Counted from the stretch's first letter, positions 36,871 to 47,071 are shown. The stretch: DNA of 64,000 nt from Opitutus sp. (GCA_024707325.1 JANPZY010000001.1:1178001-1242000); one strand, 5' to 3'. Notes: generated by a model from the letters alone, not told the origin. A program made the numbers and translations.

Positions 36871-38964
36871 TCACGCCACCGCGGCCATGGTGGTGCGGCG
36901 GAGGCGTTGCACTTCAGCGTGGGCGCGAACGAGCGCGTCCTGCAAGGCGTCGGGACGCAGCGGTTTCGCGAGGTATTCGTTCATGCCAGCGCGGCGAGCT
37001 TCGTCGCGATCGCTGGAGCCGACGCCGGCGGTGAGCGCAATGATCCAGGGTAGATGCGGATTCGCTTCGCGGATGCGGCGCGTGGCTTCGAGTCCGTCCA
37101 TCTCCGGCATCTGGATGTCCATGAGGATCACGTCGAACGTCTCCGATTGCACGGCGGCGACGGCGAGTTCGCCGTTGGCGACGATCTTGGGTTCGTAGCC
37201 GAGACGGCGGAGCTGATGTTTCGCGACCGTCTGGTTCACGGGATTGTCTTCGGCGATGAGGACGCGCAGCGGATTGAGCTTGGCTGTGTCACTCGTGGAC
37301 GGGGCGGGCGCGGGCGTCGCCGAGGCGGCGGTTTGTTTGCCGTCGAGCATCTGATGGACGCGCACGGCGATGATGTCGCGCTTGAGCGGTTTGTTGATCA
37401 AGCCGTCGAGCGCGGGATCCTGCACGGTTTCGCCGAGCGCCTTGAGGAGGATAATCGGCGCGGGTTTTTTCTGCGCGGCGAGCTGCTGTGCCCACGCGAG
37501 GCCGTCGAGCTCCGGCATGTGGTAATCGACGAAAACGAGATCGAACCGCGTGCCGGCGCGAAGGTGCGAGTCGGCCTCGGCGGCGCTGGCCGCGAGCGTG
37601 GACTCGAAACCGAGCGCGCGGAGGTGGCGGCCGAGAATCGTGCGGCTGGTGGCGTTGTCGTCGACGACGAGCGCGCGGCGGTTCGGCGCGGGCGGAGGTG
37701 CAACGGGCGTCGAGCTCGCGTCGGCGAGCTGCGCCTCGATGGTGAAGAGAAACGATGAACCCTGGCCGGCGTCGCTCTCGACCCACATCGTGCCGCCCAT
37801 GAGCTCCGCGAGTTTTTTGCTGATCGCGAGGCCGAGGCCGGTGCCGCCGTATTGGCGCGTGGTGGAGGAGTCGACCTGCGAGAAACTCTTGAAGAGCCGG
37901 TGCTGTTTTTCCTTTGGAATGCCGATGCCTGTGTCGCGCACGCCGAGGAGGAAGCGGCACTTGTCGCCGTCGCGTGACTCGGCGCGAATCGTGAGCACGA
38001 TCTCGCCGGCGGGCGTGAACTTGATGGCGTTGCCGAGGAGGTTGACGAAGATCTGCCGCAGACGCGTGGGATCGCCGACGATGCGGCGCGGCGCGTCCTC
38101 CGCGATGTCGCACACGAGCTCGAGTTTTTTCGCGAAGGCTTTGCCGGCGAGCAGCTCGGCGGCTTCCTCGGCACAGGTGTGGAGATCGAATTCGACCTGC
38201 TCGAGATCGAGCCGGCCGGCCTCGATCTTCGAGTAGTCGAGTGTGTCGTTGATCACCGCGAGCAGCGCCTCGCCCGACATGCGAATCGTGCGCAGGCACT
38301 CGCGTTGTTCATCGGTGAGTTGCGTGGCCTCGAGGATGCCCGTCATGCCGATCACGCCGTTGAGCGGCGTGCGGATTTCGTGGCTCATCATCGCGAGGAA
38401 CGCGCTCTTGGCCTGGTTGGCGACCGCGGCCTCCATCGCGAGCTGTTGCGCGTGCTCGATGGCTTTTTCGAACTGCGAATTGAGATCCTGGATCGCGGCG
38501 TTGGCCTGCTGCATCAACGCCTCGTGCTCGTGACGCTCGGTGACGTCGTCGAGCAACACGAGTCGCAGCGCCGCGCCGCTGTCGGCGGGGATCGCGTGCA
38601 CCTGCAGCTCGGCCCAGCGCGCCGTGCCATCGCGCGCGGTGAAGTTCACCGTCGTTGCGAAAGCCTGCGTTCCCGGCCCGATCTCGACGGCCGCGCGCGT
38701 GGCATCGTCGCACTGCAACGCGTCGAGCCAGGTGGAGGCGGGCTGACCGCAAAGTTCGTTCAGCGCCAATCCCGCAGTGCGCGCAAAGGCGTCGTTGGCC
38801 CACGCCACGCGTCCGTCGGACGAAACGACCAGTGCACCGCTCCGCGAAGCGGAGGCGATCTGCTGCAAAACGTTCGCAGGCAACACCGGTGGGGAAGGCG
38901 GCCGCGGCGCGTCAGAACCGGGAGTTGTGCCGAGAGGGGCCAAGAGAAAGACAAAACCAGCCAC
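36871..38964 (-). CDS. Hybrid histidine kinase with two receivers
   Basis: A 697-residue protein, no clear membrane segment besides a weakly hydrophobic N terminus. Domains: PAS (about 30-150), coiled helix, HisKA with [16 protein letters not shown], ATPase with [18 protein letters not shown] and [10 protein letters not shown], then a first receiver ([11 protein letters not shown]) and a second receiver ([19 protein letters not shown]). It probably feeds a phosphorelay, but no Hpt protein is adjacent. The start is a GTG at 38964; other starts cannot be excluded. Confidence 0.9.
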   Translation of the reverse strand: MAGFVFLLAPLGTTPGSDAPRPPSPPVLPANVLQQIASASRSGALVVSSDGRVAWANDAFARTAGLALNELCGQPASTWLDALQCDDATRAAVEIGPGTQAFATTVNFTARDGTARWAELQVHAIPADSGAALRLVLLDDVTERHEHEALMQQANAAIQDLNSQFEKAIEHAQQLAMEAAVANQAKSAFLAMMSHEIRTPLNGVIGMTGILEATQLTDEQRECLRTIRMSGEALLAVINDTLDYSKIEAGRLDLEQVEFDLHTCAEEAAELLAGKAFAKKLELVCDIAEDAPRRIVGDPTRLRQIFVNLLGNAIKFTPAGEIVLTIRAESRDGDKCRFLLGVRDTGIGIPKEKQHRLFKSFSQVDSSTTRQYGGTGLGLAISKKLAELMGGTMWVESDAGQGSSFLFTIEAQLADASSTPVAPPPAPNRRALVVDDNATSRTILGRHLRALGFESTLAASAAEADSHLRAGTRFDLVFVDYHMPELDGLAWAQQLAAQKKPAPIILLKALGETVQDPALDGLINKPLKRDIIAVRVHQMLDGKQTAASATPAPAPSTSDTAKLNPLRVLIAEDNPVNQTVAKHQLRRLGYEPKIVANGELAVAAVQSETFDVILMDIQMPEMDGLEATRRIREANPHLPWIIALTAGVGSSDRDEARRAGMNEYLAKPLRPDALQDALVRAHAEVQRLRRTTMAAVA

Positions 38965-39029
38965 TCATCGGCACGCGCGCGGGTCAACTGAAGGGTTTTC
39001 CCCAGACGTCTGTCGGGAGTGGCGAGGGT

Positions 39030-39048
39030 GCGGGATCAGCGATCCCGC
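39030..39048. other. Small hairpin upstream of rlmN
   Basis: GCGGGATC / GATCCCGC with a 3-base loop, in the 192-base gap between the divergent kinase gene and rlmN. It could be part of an operator or leader; nothing more can be said. Confidence 0.4.
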
Positions 39049-39156
39049 TGGGTGGGGGCGGTTTGCAGCAGATTATCGGTTTGTGTCATCCAAACTTCAG
39101 CGGAAACCACGGAGCGTGGGACTTGCGTGCTCCGGCTGGTCGCGTATCCCTCGCGC

Positions 39157-40227
39157 GTGCCTGCCGAGACGCTCAAAGACATCTACGAATTCACCCGCGA
39201 GGAAGCGCGGCAGTGGATGGTGCGGCATGATTTCAGCCCGGTGCACGCCGCGCGGCTGTGGAACTACCTCTATCTCGAACTCGCGGAAAATTTCGACGCG
39301 ATGCCCGAGCTGCCCGCGCGCGTGCGCGCGGCGCTGAACGCCGAGCTACGGGTCGGTGTGCTCTCGACTGCGGTCGAGACCGACTCGAGCGACGGCTTCA
39401 CGCGCAAATATCTGCTCGAACTCACCGACGGCGAACGCATCGAAACCGTGCTCATGCGTTTCACCGGCCGCGTGACCGCGTGCATTTCGAGCCAGGTCGG
39501 CTGTGCGATGGGCTGTGTGTTTTGCGCCACCGGGCAGATGGGTTACACGCGCCACCTTACGACCGGCGAAATCGTCGCGCAGGCCGTGCATATTTCTCGC
39601 GTGCTGCATCAACTCGGCGGCACCGCCGACACCGGTCACCATCGCCTGCGCAACGTCGTGTTCATGGGCATGGGCGAACCGCTCCACAATTACGACGCGG
39701 TCATCAAGGCGACGGAGATTCTGCGCGACCCCAACGGCCTCGCGCTCGGCGCCGAGCGCATCACGGTGAGCACGGTCGGAGTCGTGCCTGGTATCCTGCG
39801 GCTTGCGCGCGAGAATCATCCCGTGCATCTCGCCGTCTCGCTGCACGCCGCCACGCAAGCCGAACGCGCGGCGCTCGTGCCGGCGGCGAAGAAGTGGACG
39901 CTCGATGAGCTCATGGCCGCGTGCCGCACCTACAGCGAGACCACGGGCCGTCGCATTTTCTACGAGTGGACGCTCATCGAAGGGCAAAACGACACGCCCG
40001 AGCACGCACGCGCCGTGGGACGACTTCTCACCGGACTGCCTGCGCAGGTGAACCTGATCCCGCTGAATCCAACTTCTGGATACGACGGAGCGCCCACGCG
40101 CGGCGAAGCGGCGAAACGTTTCCAGAAAATCCTCGCCGACGAGTTCTCGCTTCCCAGCACGGTGCGCCAGCGCCGCGGCATCGACATCGCGGCCGGCTGC
40201 GGCCAGCTCGCGGCGGAATCGGCGTAA
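39157..40227 (+). CDS. rlmN: 23S rRNA (adenine2503-C2)-methyltransferase RlmN
   Basis: A 356-residue radical SAM methyltransferase that also acts on tRNA A37. The cluster motif is CAMGCVFC in SQVGCAMGCVFCATGQMG. The second catalytic cysteine, which forms the covalent intermediate, is in AAGCGQL near the C terminus. FMGMGEPLHNYD and HLAVSLHA are also typical. The start is a GTG at 39157, where family homology (MPAETLKDIYEF) begins; a GTG at 39127 is an alternative. Confidence 0.95.
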   Translation: MPAETLKDIYEFTREEARQWMVRHDFSPVHAARLWNYLYLELAENFDAMPELPARVRAALNAELRVGVLSTAVETDSSDGFTRKYLLELTDGERIETVLMRFTGRVTACISSQVGCAMGCVFCATGQMGYTRHLTTGEIVAQAVHISRVLHQLGGTADTGHHRLRNVVFMGMGEPLHNYDAVIKATEILRDPNGLALGAERITVSTVGVVPGILRLARENHPVHLAVSLHAATQAERAALVPAAKKWTLDELMAACRTYSETTGRRIFYEWTLIEGQNDTPEHARAVGRLLTGLPAQVNLIPLNPTSGYDGAPTRGEAAKRFQKILADEFSLPSTVRQRRGIDIAAGCGQLAAESA

Positions 40228-40290
40228 ACGCACAGCCTCGCGAATCGCGCCGGCCGTTTGCGGGGTGGACGTGCGCGCCTAGGGTCTCGC

Positions 40291-40503
40291 ATGCAGACGA
40301 CGGAATTTCTCGCGCGACTCGAACATCACCTCGCGAGCAAGCTGGCGGCGCTCGACGAAAAGGATCATCCCTCGAGCGACAGTCCGCGCCGGCTGGCTCG
40401 GATGTGGACGCTCGAGTTTCTCGCCGCCGAGGCGGCGCATCATCGCGAGTTCCTCAATCTGGCCGCGCTGCTCCGCACCGTGAACGAGCACGTCGAGGAG
40501 TAG
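40291..40503 (+). CDS. Small hypothetical protein
   Basis: A 70-residue, mostly helical protein (MQTTEFLARLEHHLASKLA, LARMWTLEFLAAEAAHHREF). No family recognised, no membrane segment. It lies 63 bases after rlmN on the same strand and could be cotranscribed. The palindrome at 40533-40555 and a GC hairpin repeat follow its stop. Confidence 0.45.
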   Translation: MQTTEFLARLEHHLASKLAALDEKDHPSSDSPRRLARMWTLEFLAAEAAHHREFLNLAALLRTVNEHVEE

Positions 40504-40532
40504 GCCGAAGGTTCCGTGCGGTCTCGGTGCGC

Positions 40533-40555
40533 GAAAGTCCGTATTACGGACTTTC
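40533..40555. repeat. 23-bp perfect palindrome, AAAGTCCG arms
   Basis: GAAAGTCCGTA around one central T (40544), then TACGGACTTTC. It is intergenic, 30 bases after the stop of the small gene at 40291, and resembles the in-gene palindrome of oleD in size, odd centre and AAAGT...ACTTT ends. Confidence 0.8.
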
Positions 40556-40612
40556 TGGTTGGGGTGAAACGTGTCGGTGACGGTCGGTTGTGGAGTCGGT
40601 GGGCACAAAGAA

Positions 40613-40634
40613 AGCCCGGCGAGGACGCCGGGCT
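40613..40634. repeat. GC hairpin repeat AGCCCGGCG, copy 3
   Basis: AGCCCGGCG / CGCCGGGCT with loop AGGA, then CCACCATG. Same element as at 965-986. A CTTCCGTGTTTCTG...TTCCGTG stretch (40651-40690) follows it, related to the inverted arms after oleD. The 223-base gap holds nothing else. Confidence 0.7.
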
Positions 40635-40726
40635 CCACCATGATCAGGGAGGATCTTCCGTGTTTCTGTTCTTCCGCGCTTCCGTGATTTATCCGATTTC
40701 GTGATCAGTCCCGATGTTGGCGCGAC

Positions 40727-41788
40727 TCAGGACGTGCGGCGTTGGCGGACGGCTTCGGCGAGTTGCGCGAGGACGGGCAGCGTTTGCTCCCACGAGATAC
40801 ACGCGTCGGTGATGCTGCGGCCGTGCACGAGCGGGCGCTCGCGATAGTCCTGCGCGCCGCCGAGCAGATGACTCTCGATCATCACCGCGGCGATGGCGCG
40901 TTCGCCCGCGGCGATTTGTTGCGCGAGATCGGCGGCGACGAGCGGCTGGCGCGACGGATCCTTGCTGCTGTTGGCGTGCGAGCAGTCGACCATGAGCTGC
41001 GTGGGCAACTCGTGTTTTTGCAGCAGGGCAGTCGCGGCGCGGATGTGCTCGGCGGAGTAATTGGGTCCGCGCGTGCCGCCGCGCAGCACGAGGTGCGTGC
41101 GGTCGTTGCCAGTGGTGGCGAGGACGGCGGGCGCGCCTTCGCGCGTGAGCGAGGGAAACCAGTGCGGATGTCGCGCGGAGCGAATCGCATCGACCGCGAC
41201 CTGGAGATCGCCGTCGGTGCGGTTTTTGAAGCCGACCGGCATCGAGAGTCCCGACGCGAGTTCGCGGTGCACCTGGCTCTCCACCGTGCGCGCGCCGATC
41301 GCGCCCCATGAGACGAGGTCGGCGTAGTATTGGCCGAGCGTGGTGTCGAGGAACTCGGTGGCGATCGGCAGACCGCGCGCGGTGACATCGAGCATCAACT
41401 GGCGCGCGATGCGCAGGCCGCGGTTGATCTGATACGTGCCGTCGAGGCCGGGGTCGTTGATGAGGCCTTTCCAGCCGACGACGGTGCGCGGTTTCTCGAA
41501 GTAAACCCGCATCACGAGCAGGAGATCCTTGGCGTAGATCGGCTGCAGCTCGCGGAGGCGATCAGCGTAATCGAGCGCGGAAACCGGATCGTGAATCGAG
41601 CACGGTCCGACGACGACGATAAGGCGGTCGTCGTCGCCGGTGAGAATGTGGGCGATATCGCGACGCGCGGTGGCGATGAGCGCGGCGCCGTCGTCGGGGA
41701 GGCTGAATTCTTCTTCGAGGAGCGCGGGCGCGATGAGAGGTTTCTGCGCGCGGATGCGCAGGTCCGCGGTGGGAACGTGCGCGGTCAT
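40727..41788 (-). CDS. aroF/aroG: 3-deoxy-7-phosphoheptulonate synthase, class I
   Basis: A 353-residue DAHP synthase, the first step of aromatic amino acid synthesis (phosphoenolpyruvate plus erythrose 4-phosphate). The hallmark VVVGPCSIHDP with the metal Cys, MRVYFEKPRTVVGWKG, GIRTVESQ-like ARTVESQVHRELASGLS, GTRGPNYS and VDCSHANSSKDP are all present. Its start overlaps the stop of the upstream gene (TGATG), so translation is coupled. Confidence 0.95.
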   Translation of the reverse strand: MTAHVPTADLRIRAQKPLIAPALLEEEFSLPDDGAALIATARRDIAHILTGDDDRLIVVVGPCSIHDPVSALDYADRLRELQPIYAKDLLLVMRVYFEKPRTVVGWKGLINDPGLDGTYQINRGLRIARQLMLDVTARGLPIATEFLDTTLGQYYADLVSWGAIGARTVESQVHRELASGLSMPVGFKNRTDGDLQVAVDAIRSARHPHWFPSLTREGAPAVLATTGNDRTHLVLRGGTRGPNYSAEHIRAATALLQKHELPTQLMVDCSHANSSKDPSRQPLVAADLAQQIAAGERAIAAVMIESHLLGGAQDYRERPLVHGRSITDACISWEQTLPVLAQLAEAVRQRRTS

Positions 41789-43152
41789 CAGGAGGCGAGT
41801 CCGCTGGCTTGCGCGACGAGTGGAGAGGAGGCGAGCGCGGCGTCGAGTCGTTGCGCGACTTCGAGTTTTTCGGCCCGATTGCGCAGCGTGACGAACGCGA
41901 GCGAGGCGGCGTCGCTTTCGCTGGCGGCGGCCGCGGCGGTGGCGAGCACGGAGTCGAGCACGGGCACCTGTTCGCGCGGGAGGATGTTTTTCTCCGCGAC
42001 GAAAAGCGTGAGCGAGGCACCGAGCGTCTCGAGCCACGCGCGCGGCGATTTCGGCGCGGTGTAGCCGAGCGCGGATTTGTCGGGCGACCACTCCATGAAG
42101 AGGCGGATTTGTTCGTGGAGTTTGGCGAGCTCGGCGTCGGCGGTGGCGTCGGTCCAGCGTGCGGTGAACTGTTTACGTTCGCGCAGCTTCTTCACTTCCC
42201 AGACGCGGAGGAGGAGTTCGTAGTCGCCGTCTTTTTCGCGGAGCGCGCCGGTGAAGATGTAGTCGAGGCCCTCCTGGTTGGTGTCGATCAGCTCGCGGAG
42301 ATTGGTGGTCGTCCATTCCGCGTTGAAGAGCGCGTAGTGCTGCTGCGGGAAAACACCGATGGCGGCGATCGGCGCGTAGAGCGGAGAATAGTAGAACGTT
42401 TCCGCGAACCACAGCGGCAGCGCGCGCGTGAGCCGGCCGAGCGTGTCTTCGGGGCGCTTCACGGCTTCGTCCGTATCGGTCCGGCCGAGCAGCGCGAGTT
42501 GTGCGAAGGCGACACGGCGGACGCGCGGGCCTTTGGGCGGGAGAACTTTTTCGGCGAGCGGTTCGAGTCCGTAGAACCAGATCGGTTTGCTGATGCTGAC
42601 GAGGCTCACCTGTTTGCGTTCGGGCGCGAGGTTGACGCCGGGCGCGGAGGCGGGCTCCGCCTGGCCGGTGCGAATCGCGTGGAGGAGCTCGGCGATGGCG
42701 TTGGAGAAACCGAAGAGCCGCTCCTCGAGTTCCGGACGATTGAGCGAGAAAAGGATGTCGAGAACGTGCTGCGCGGACTCCGGATCGCGCAGCGCGAGAT
42801 AGGCTTGGAGGATGTTGATGCCCGTGGCCGGGCCGTGGCGCTGGGCGTCGTAGCGCGGCGCGACGAGTTCGACGATTTCCTTCACATGGCCTGTCGCACC
42901 GAGATCGCCGGAGATGGTGACGAGCGCGTCGGCGCGATCGCCGGCGACCGCGAGCACTTCCTCATAAATCGCCATCGCGCCCGCGAGGTCCTTAAGATCG
43001 AGACATTCGCGCGCAGCGGCGAGACGCGGCACGATGTTGCCGGCAATGGCGGGCGCGCTCGGCGTCTCAGCCGGAGCGGGCGCGGGCTGGGCGGGCGTGG
43101 GGTTGGAGGAAGACGCCGGACGCTTGCCGGCGAGGCGATCGAAGAAACCCAT
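41788..43152 (-). CDS. Hypothetical TPR-like protein coupled to DAHP synthase
   Basis: A 454-residue protein without a recognised family. It begins MGFFDRLAGKRP, followed by a Pro/Ala linker and then helical repeats with a TPR-like spacing (AARECLDLKDLAGAMAIYEE, AYLALRDPESAQHVLDILFS). The C-terminal half, SLVSISKPIWFYGLEPLAEK and later, is unknown. Its stop overlaps the DAHP synthase start. No signal peptide. Confidence 0.6.
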   Translation of the reverse strand: MGFFDRLAGKRPASSSNPTPAQPAPAPAETPSAPAIAGNIVPRLAAARECLDLKDLAGAMAIYEEVLAVAGDRADALVTISGDLGATGHVKEIVELVAPRYDAQRHGPATGINILQAYLALRDPESAQHVLDILFSLNRPELEERLFGFSNAIAELLHAIRTGQAEPASAPGVNLAPERKQVSLVSISKPIWFYGLEPLAEKVLPPKGPRVRRVAFAQLALLGRTDTDEAVKRPEDTLGRLTRALPLWFAETFYYSPLYAPIAAIGVFPQQHYALFNAEWTTTNLRELIDTNQEGLDYIFTGALREKDGDYELLLRVWEVKKLRERKQFTARWTDATADAELAKLHEQIRLFMEWSPDKSALGYTAPKSPRAWLETLGASLTLFVAEKNILPREQVPVLDSVLATAAAAASESDAASLAFVTLRNRAEKLEVAQRLDAALASSPLVAQASGLAS

Positions 43153-43229
43153 GCGATCAACGAAAACGCAGCCGTGCGCGCTGGCGAATAGAAATCGGGA
43201 GACGGTGCGTCCGCCTGTCTCCGCGTGAC

Positions 43230-44123
43230 TCAGGTGCGCCTCAACAAACGCCGCACGCCCTCGATCGGCGAACCCTCCACTGGCCGAAGTGCGAGCGGTG
43301 AACGCGGTGCGAGTGCCTGCAAAACAGTCGGATGGGTGAGGATCGGACCGCTCAAGCCCGCGGGCAACGTGTCGAGCGCGGTGCCGGGGAAAAGCGTGGT
43401 GGCGACGCGCGCGGCGAGTTCGAGCAGCTCCACCGTGGAATCGAGCAGGATCTGATGCGCGGTGAGATCGCCCTCGGTCGCGAGATGGAGCACGTGCGGC
43501 GCGAGCGCGGAGATTTTCGCGTTGGGCGAAGAATCCTGGTAGAAAAACCGCGTGATCGCGCCGGCGTCTTCCAGCCCGCAATGATCGCGCACGACGACCG
43601 AAAGTCGCGACGGTGTGGACCAGCCCTGCAACTCCAGCAGCGCCCGGGAGATTGCACGACGGCCGAGGTCGTAGCCGCTGCCTGGATCGCCGAAACGCCA
43701 GCCGAGTCCACCCGCGTAGTGAATCGCGCCATCGGGCGCGCGGGCGGCGACAAACGATCCCGTGCCCGAGTGAATCACGAGGCCGGGGCGTCCATCGGTG
43801 GCGAGTTCCAGCACCGGCAGCGAGTCGGGCGCGGCGCTGGTGAGGCCAAAACCCTCAAGCTGCGCGGCGAATTCCTGCCAGAAACCCGGCGCGCCGGACA
43901 TGAAGAGTCGCGTCGCGGCGACTGCGGAGCGCGCATCGTGAATCTTTGCCTGCGCGAGCAGCGCGCACAGCGCGTCGGTGACGATCAATCGCGCCTGCTC
44001 GACGCCGACGACGTTGGGATTGCACCCCGGCGCGAGATGACGCGCGATGATTTCGCCCGCGGCATCGACGAGGATGCACTCGGTTTTCGAGCCACCGCCA
44101 TCAACGCCGATTTTGTAGCTCAT
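43230..44123 (-). CDS. N-acetylglucosamine kinase-like (BadF/BadG) ATPase
   Basis: A 297-residue member of the ASKHA sugar-kinase group. It has the phosphate loop IGVDGGGSKTECILVD, the GTGSFVAARA motif and GGLGWRFGDPGSGYDLGRRAI. It likely phosphorylates an amino sugar such as N-acetylglucosamine. Directly upstream on the same strand is a SIS-domain protein, which fits a small amino-sugar or peptidoglycan-recycling pair. Confidence 0.85.
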   Translation of the reverse strand: MSYKIGVDGGGSKTECILVDAAGEIIARHLAPGCNPNVVGVEQARLIVTDALCALLAQAKIHDARSAVAATRLFMSGAPGFWQEFAAQLEGFGLTSAAPDSLPVLELATDGRPGLVIHSGTGSFVAARAPDGAIHYAGGLGWRFGDPGSGYDLGRRAISRALLELQGWSTPSRLSVVVRDHCGLEDAGAITRFFYQDSSPNAKISALAPHVLHLATEGDLTAHQILLDSTVELLELAARVATTLFPGTALDTLPAGLSGPILTHPTVLQALAPRSPLALRPVEGSPIEGVRRLLRRT

Positions 44124-44154
44124 CGCGCGGGAGAGGCGTCTTCAGCGCAAAGTC

Positions 44155-44880
44155 TCACGCCAGCTGACGGCTGAGCCGGCCCGCATAACGTGCGCCGAGC
44201 TCGCGATTGCGCTCGATCGAGCCCGGAAGGTTTTGGCTGCGCAGCAGCGGGACATCGTGGCCGTTGGTGCGGAGCCATTCGATGACCGCGAGCGAGAGCC
44301 AGTTGAGCAGCGAGCACCCGATGAACGTCGACGTCGGGCCCGCCATCGCGCCGCCGCCGGTGTCGACAATCGCGTCGCCCGGCACGCCGCCGTTATCGAG
44401 CACGAAGTCGGACACCTCGTGGAGTTTTTTGCCGTCGGGATGCACTGTCGCGTAAGTGGTGGACATCGCGAGCGCGGTGAGACCGATGACGGTGAGGCCT
44501 TTTTGCTTCGCGTAGAGCGCGACCTCGAGCGGCGAGGAGTTTTTGCCCGAGTTGGAAATCACGATCACGCACTCGCCGGGGAGCATGCGGTATTGGCGGT
44601 CGTAGCGCTCGACGAGCTTGGTGCCGTAGCCGACGAGGTTTTCGATGAAACCCGCGGTGGGATCGATGATGCCGTTGACGCACACGAGACCGCCGGCGCG
44701 GCCGATGATCTCACGCGCGATCAGTTCGCTGTGTCCGCTGCCGAACGTGTGGACGACGCCGCCCTTCGCGATCGATGCGCCGACGATGGGTGCGAGCTTC
44801 TCGATCGTCGGACGGTTGGTTTCCCAAGCGTGAGCGAGCATTTCGTTGGCGCGCGTGTAGTAGGAGGAAGCGAGCGACAT
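44155..44880 (-). CDS. SIS-domain sugar isomerase-like protein (UPF0309 type)
   Basis: A 241-residue SIS-domain protein. Sugar-binding features are HTFGSGHSELIAREII and VISNSGKNSSPLEVALYAKQ. It resembles the UPF0309 family, related to phosphosugar isomerases and MurQ-type etherases. Together with the kinase downstream (31 bases away) it may recycle amino sugars. Catalytic activity is inferred. Confidence 0.8.
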   Translation of the reverse strand: MSLASSYYTRANEMLAHAWETNRPTIEKLAPIVGASIAKGGVVHTFGSGHSELIAREIIGRAGGLVCVNGIIDPTAGFIENLVGYGTKLVERYDRQYRMLPGECVIVISNSGKNSSPLEVALYAKQKGLTVIGLTALAMSTTYATVHPDGKKLHEVSDFVLDNGGVPGDAIVDTGGGAMAGPTSTFIGCSLLNWLSLAVIEWLRTNGHDVPLLRSQNLPGSIERNRELGARYAGRLSRQLA

Positions 44881-44937
44881 GGGGGCGGAGGTTTCTCGAA
44901 ACGGAAAAATGGAAAACGCGCGGACCGGCGCGGCACG

Positions 44938-45861
44938 TCAGCTTTCCCAGCGGCCATAGATGCCGCAGGGGAGAACCTTGCCATCGCGCTGGATCGGCAA
45001 ACCGACTTCGCCGGCCGCGATCGAGCCGCCGCGGCCGTGGAGCAGTTCGGCGAGCAGATTGGCGACGACGGTCGGAGAGAGGCGCGCGGTGTAGGCGTTG
45101 ATGAGGAAGAACAGCGGATTCTCCGAGAGCAGTGCGCGGCACTCGAGCAGCAGATCCCAGAGATGATCCTCGAGCCGCCACATCTCGCCGGTGCTGCCGC
45201 GACCGTAGGTCGGCGGGTCCATGATGATCGCGTCGTAGCGGCGACCGCGCTTCAGCTCGCGACGAGCGAACTTCAGGCAGTCGTCGACGATGTAGCGGAT
45301 GGGCGCGGACGAGAGTCCGCTGATCGCGGCGTTTTCGCGGCACCATTTCACCATGCCTTCGGCCGCATCGACGTGGCAGACGCTCGCGCCTGCGGCGGCG
45401 GCGGCGACCGTTGCAGCCCCGGTGTAGCCGAAGAGATTGAGCACGGAGACTTCGCGGCCCGCGGCGCGCGCGGTTTTGATCTTGGCGGAAAACCAATCCC
45501 AGTTGACCGCCTGCTCGGGAAACAGCCCCGTGTGTTTGAAGGAGGTCGGGTGGATTTTGAACGTCAGCCCAAGTGGCGCGTAGGAAATTTTCCAATGGTC
45601 CGGCAGCGCGCGGCGAAACTCCCACTTGCCGCCACCGCTCTCGCTGCGGTGATAAAAGCCGTCCCACTTTTCCCACTTCGCCGGAGCGCTTCCGGGCGTG
45701 CCCGTGCCGTGACGCGGCCAGATGATCTGCGGGTCAGGACGCACCAGCGTCACGTCGCCCCAGCGCTCCTGTTTCATGCCGTTACCGCAATCGAGTAGCT
45801 GATATTCCTGCCATCGATCGGCGACAATGAGGGCAGGGCGTTGGACGGGTTGAGCGGGCAT
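44938..45861 (-). CDS. RlmI-like RNA (cytosine-5)-type SAM methyltransferase
   Basis: A 307-residue SAM-dependent methyltransferase. The SAM motif is VLNLFGYTGAATVAAAAAGA, then CHVDAAEGMVKWC, and the catalytic DPPTYGRGSTGE matches RlmI/RlmK-like rRNA methyltransferases. The N terminus lacks the usual full PUA domain. The 3'-end is 57 bases before the start of the SIS gene. ATG at 45861 is used. Confidence 0.8.
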   Translation of the reverse strand: MPAQPVQRPALIVADRWQEYQLLDCGNGMKQERWGDVTLVRPDPQIIWPRHGTGTPGSAPAKWEKWDGFYHRSESGGGKWEFRRALPDHWKISYAPLGLTFKIHPTSFKHTGLFPEQAVNWDWFSAKIKTARAAGREVSVLNLFGYTGAATVAAAAAGASVCHVDAAEGMVKWCRENAAISGLSSAPIRYIVDDCLKFARRELKRGRRYDAIIMDPPTYGRGSTGEMWRLEDHLWDLLLECRALLSENPLFFLINAYTARLSPTVVANLLAELLHGRGGSIAAGEVGLPIQRDGKVLPCGIYGRWES

Positions 45862-45991
45862 CGGAAGGACGTTGCAGCGAAGTGCGCTCGCGCCGTTGTG
45901 TCGAGCAACCGCTGAGCGCTTTGTTGCCGGGTTTTTGCAGGGAAAGGCGGGTTTGACACGTGGTGAAATGAAGTGTCCGGTGACCGGTTCT

Positions 45992-47044
45992 ATGAACTCG
46001 AAGCACCTCTCCAAAATGGCGACCATCCTACTGGTTGCCCTGATGGCCGGCTCAGGTCGTGCCGATGTGGTTGAGACCAAGAATGGCGCCCGCATCGTTG
46101 GCACTGTTTCGCGTGTGGGTGACGGCAGCGTGGTGGTCGCGACGTCCTACGCGGGTGATATCGTCGTGAAGCAGTCGGAGGTCGCCTCGATCTCGACCGA
46201 CGCGCCGGTGACGGTGCGCTTGAACAGCGGCACGGTGCTGCAAGGCACGGTTTCCTCCAGCGACAATGGTGCGCTGAAGATCACCGGCCCCGACGGTGAA
46301 CTCAACACCTCGGTCGATCGCGTCGCCGCGTCCTGGCCCGTGGGCACCGAGGATCCGCAAGTGACGGCCCTCCGCGCCGCCGCGGAGCGCAAGTGGTCCT
46401 ACGAAGCGGGCGTGGACATCGCCGGCAAGACCGGCAACTCCGAGCAGCTCGGCACCGCCGTGACCGCTCGCGCGGTTCTCAAATCGGAGACGGACAAGCT
46501 CGAGTTCTACACCGGCTACAATCGCCAGGTGACCGAAGGCACGAAGTCCGCCGACGAGTTCAAGGCCGGCGTCGACTACTCGAACAACTTCGCCGGCAAG
46601 ACCTCCTGGTATGTCCGCGACGAGGGTGGCTTTGATCGCGTGAAGGATATCGAGCTCTACAACGTCGCCGCCGCCGGTCTCGGCTACGATTTCATCAAGA
46701 AGGAAAACCAGATCCTCACGGGTCGCGCCGGTATCGCGTTCCGCTATGAAGGTTACGAGAACCCGGCGACGGAAGACGTTCGCTCTGCCGGTCTCGACCT
46801 CGGTCTGAACCACGAGTGGACCTTCAAGAGCTCCAAGATCGTCAACCGCATCTCCTACCTCCCGGCGTTCGAGGACTTCGCCAATTACCGCATCGTCCAC
46901 GAGTCGTTCTACGAAATCCCGCTCGCCGCCGCGCAGTGGAAACTCCGCCTCGGCGTGAACAACGACTACAACAGCCAGCCCGGTGTTGGTGTTGAGAAAC
47001 TGGATACGACCTACTTCACCCGCCTCGTGCTGACGTTCGAATAA
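45992..47044 (+). CDS. DUF481 outer-membrane protein
   Basis: A 350-residue exported protein. Signal peptide MNSKHLSKMATILLVALMAG (cleaved near GRA). The mature N terminus has repeated short beta motifs (NGARIVGTVSRVGDG, SGTVLQGTVSSSDNG), then a DUF481 beta barrel of alternating strands (WSYEAGVDIAGKTGNSE through TTYFTRLVLTFE) ending in a C-terminal aromatic as outer-membrane barrels do. Function unknown. ATG at 45992 is chosen; ATG at 45968 would add 8 residues. A strong intrinsic terminator follows. Confidence 0.88.
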   Translation: MNSKHLSKMATILLVALMAGSGRADVVETKNGARIVGTVSRVGDGSVVVATSYAGDIVVKQSEVASISTDAPVTVRLNSGTVLQGTVSSSDNGALKITGPDGELNTSVDRVAASWPVGTEDPQVTALRAAAERKWSYEAGVDIAGKTGNSEQLGTAVTARAVLKSETDKLEFYTGYNRQVTEGTKSADEFKAGVDYSNNFAGKTSWYVRDEGGFDRVKDIELYNVAAAGLGYDFIKKENQILTGRAGIAFRYEGYENPATEDVRSAGLDLGLNHEWTFKSSKIVNRISYLPAFEDFANYRIVHESFYEIPLAAAQWKLRLGVNNDYNSQPGVGVEKLDTTYFTRLVLTFE

Positions 47045-47071
47045 GACGTCGAAACACGATTCGGCTTTCCC

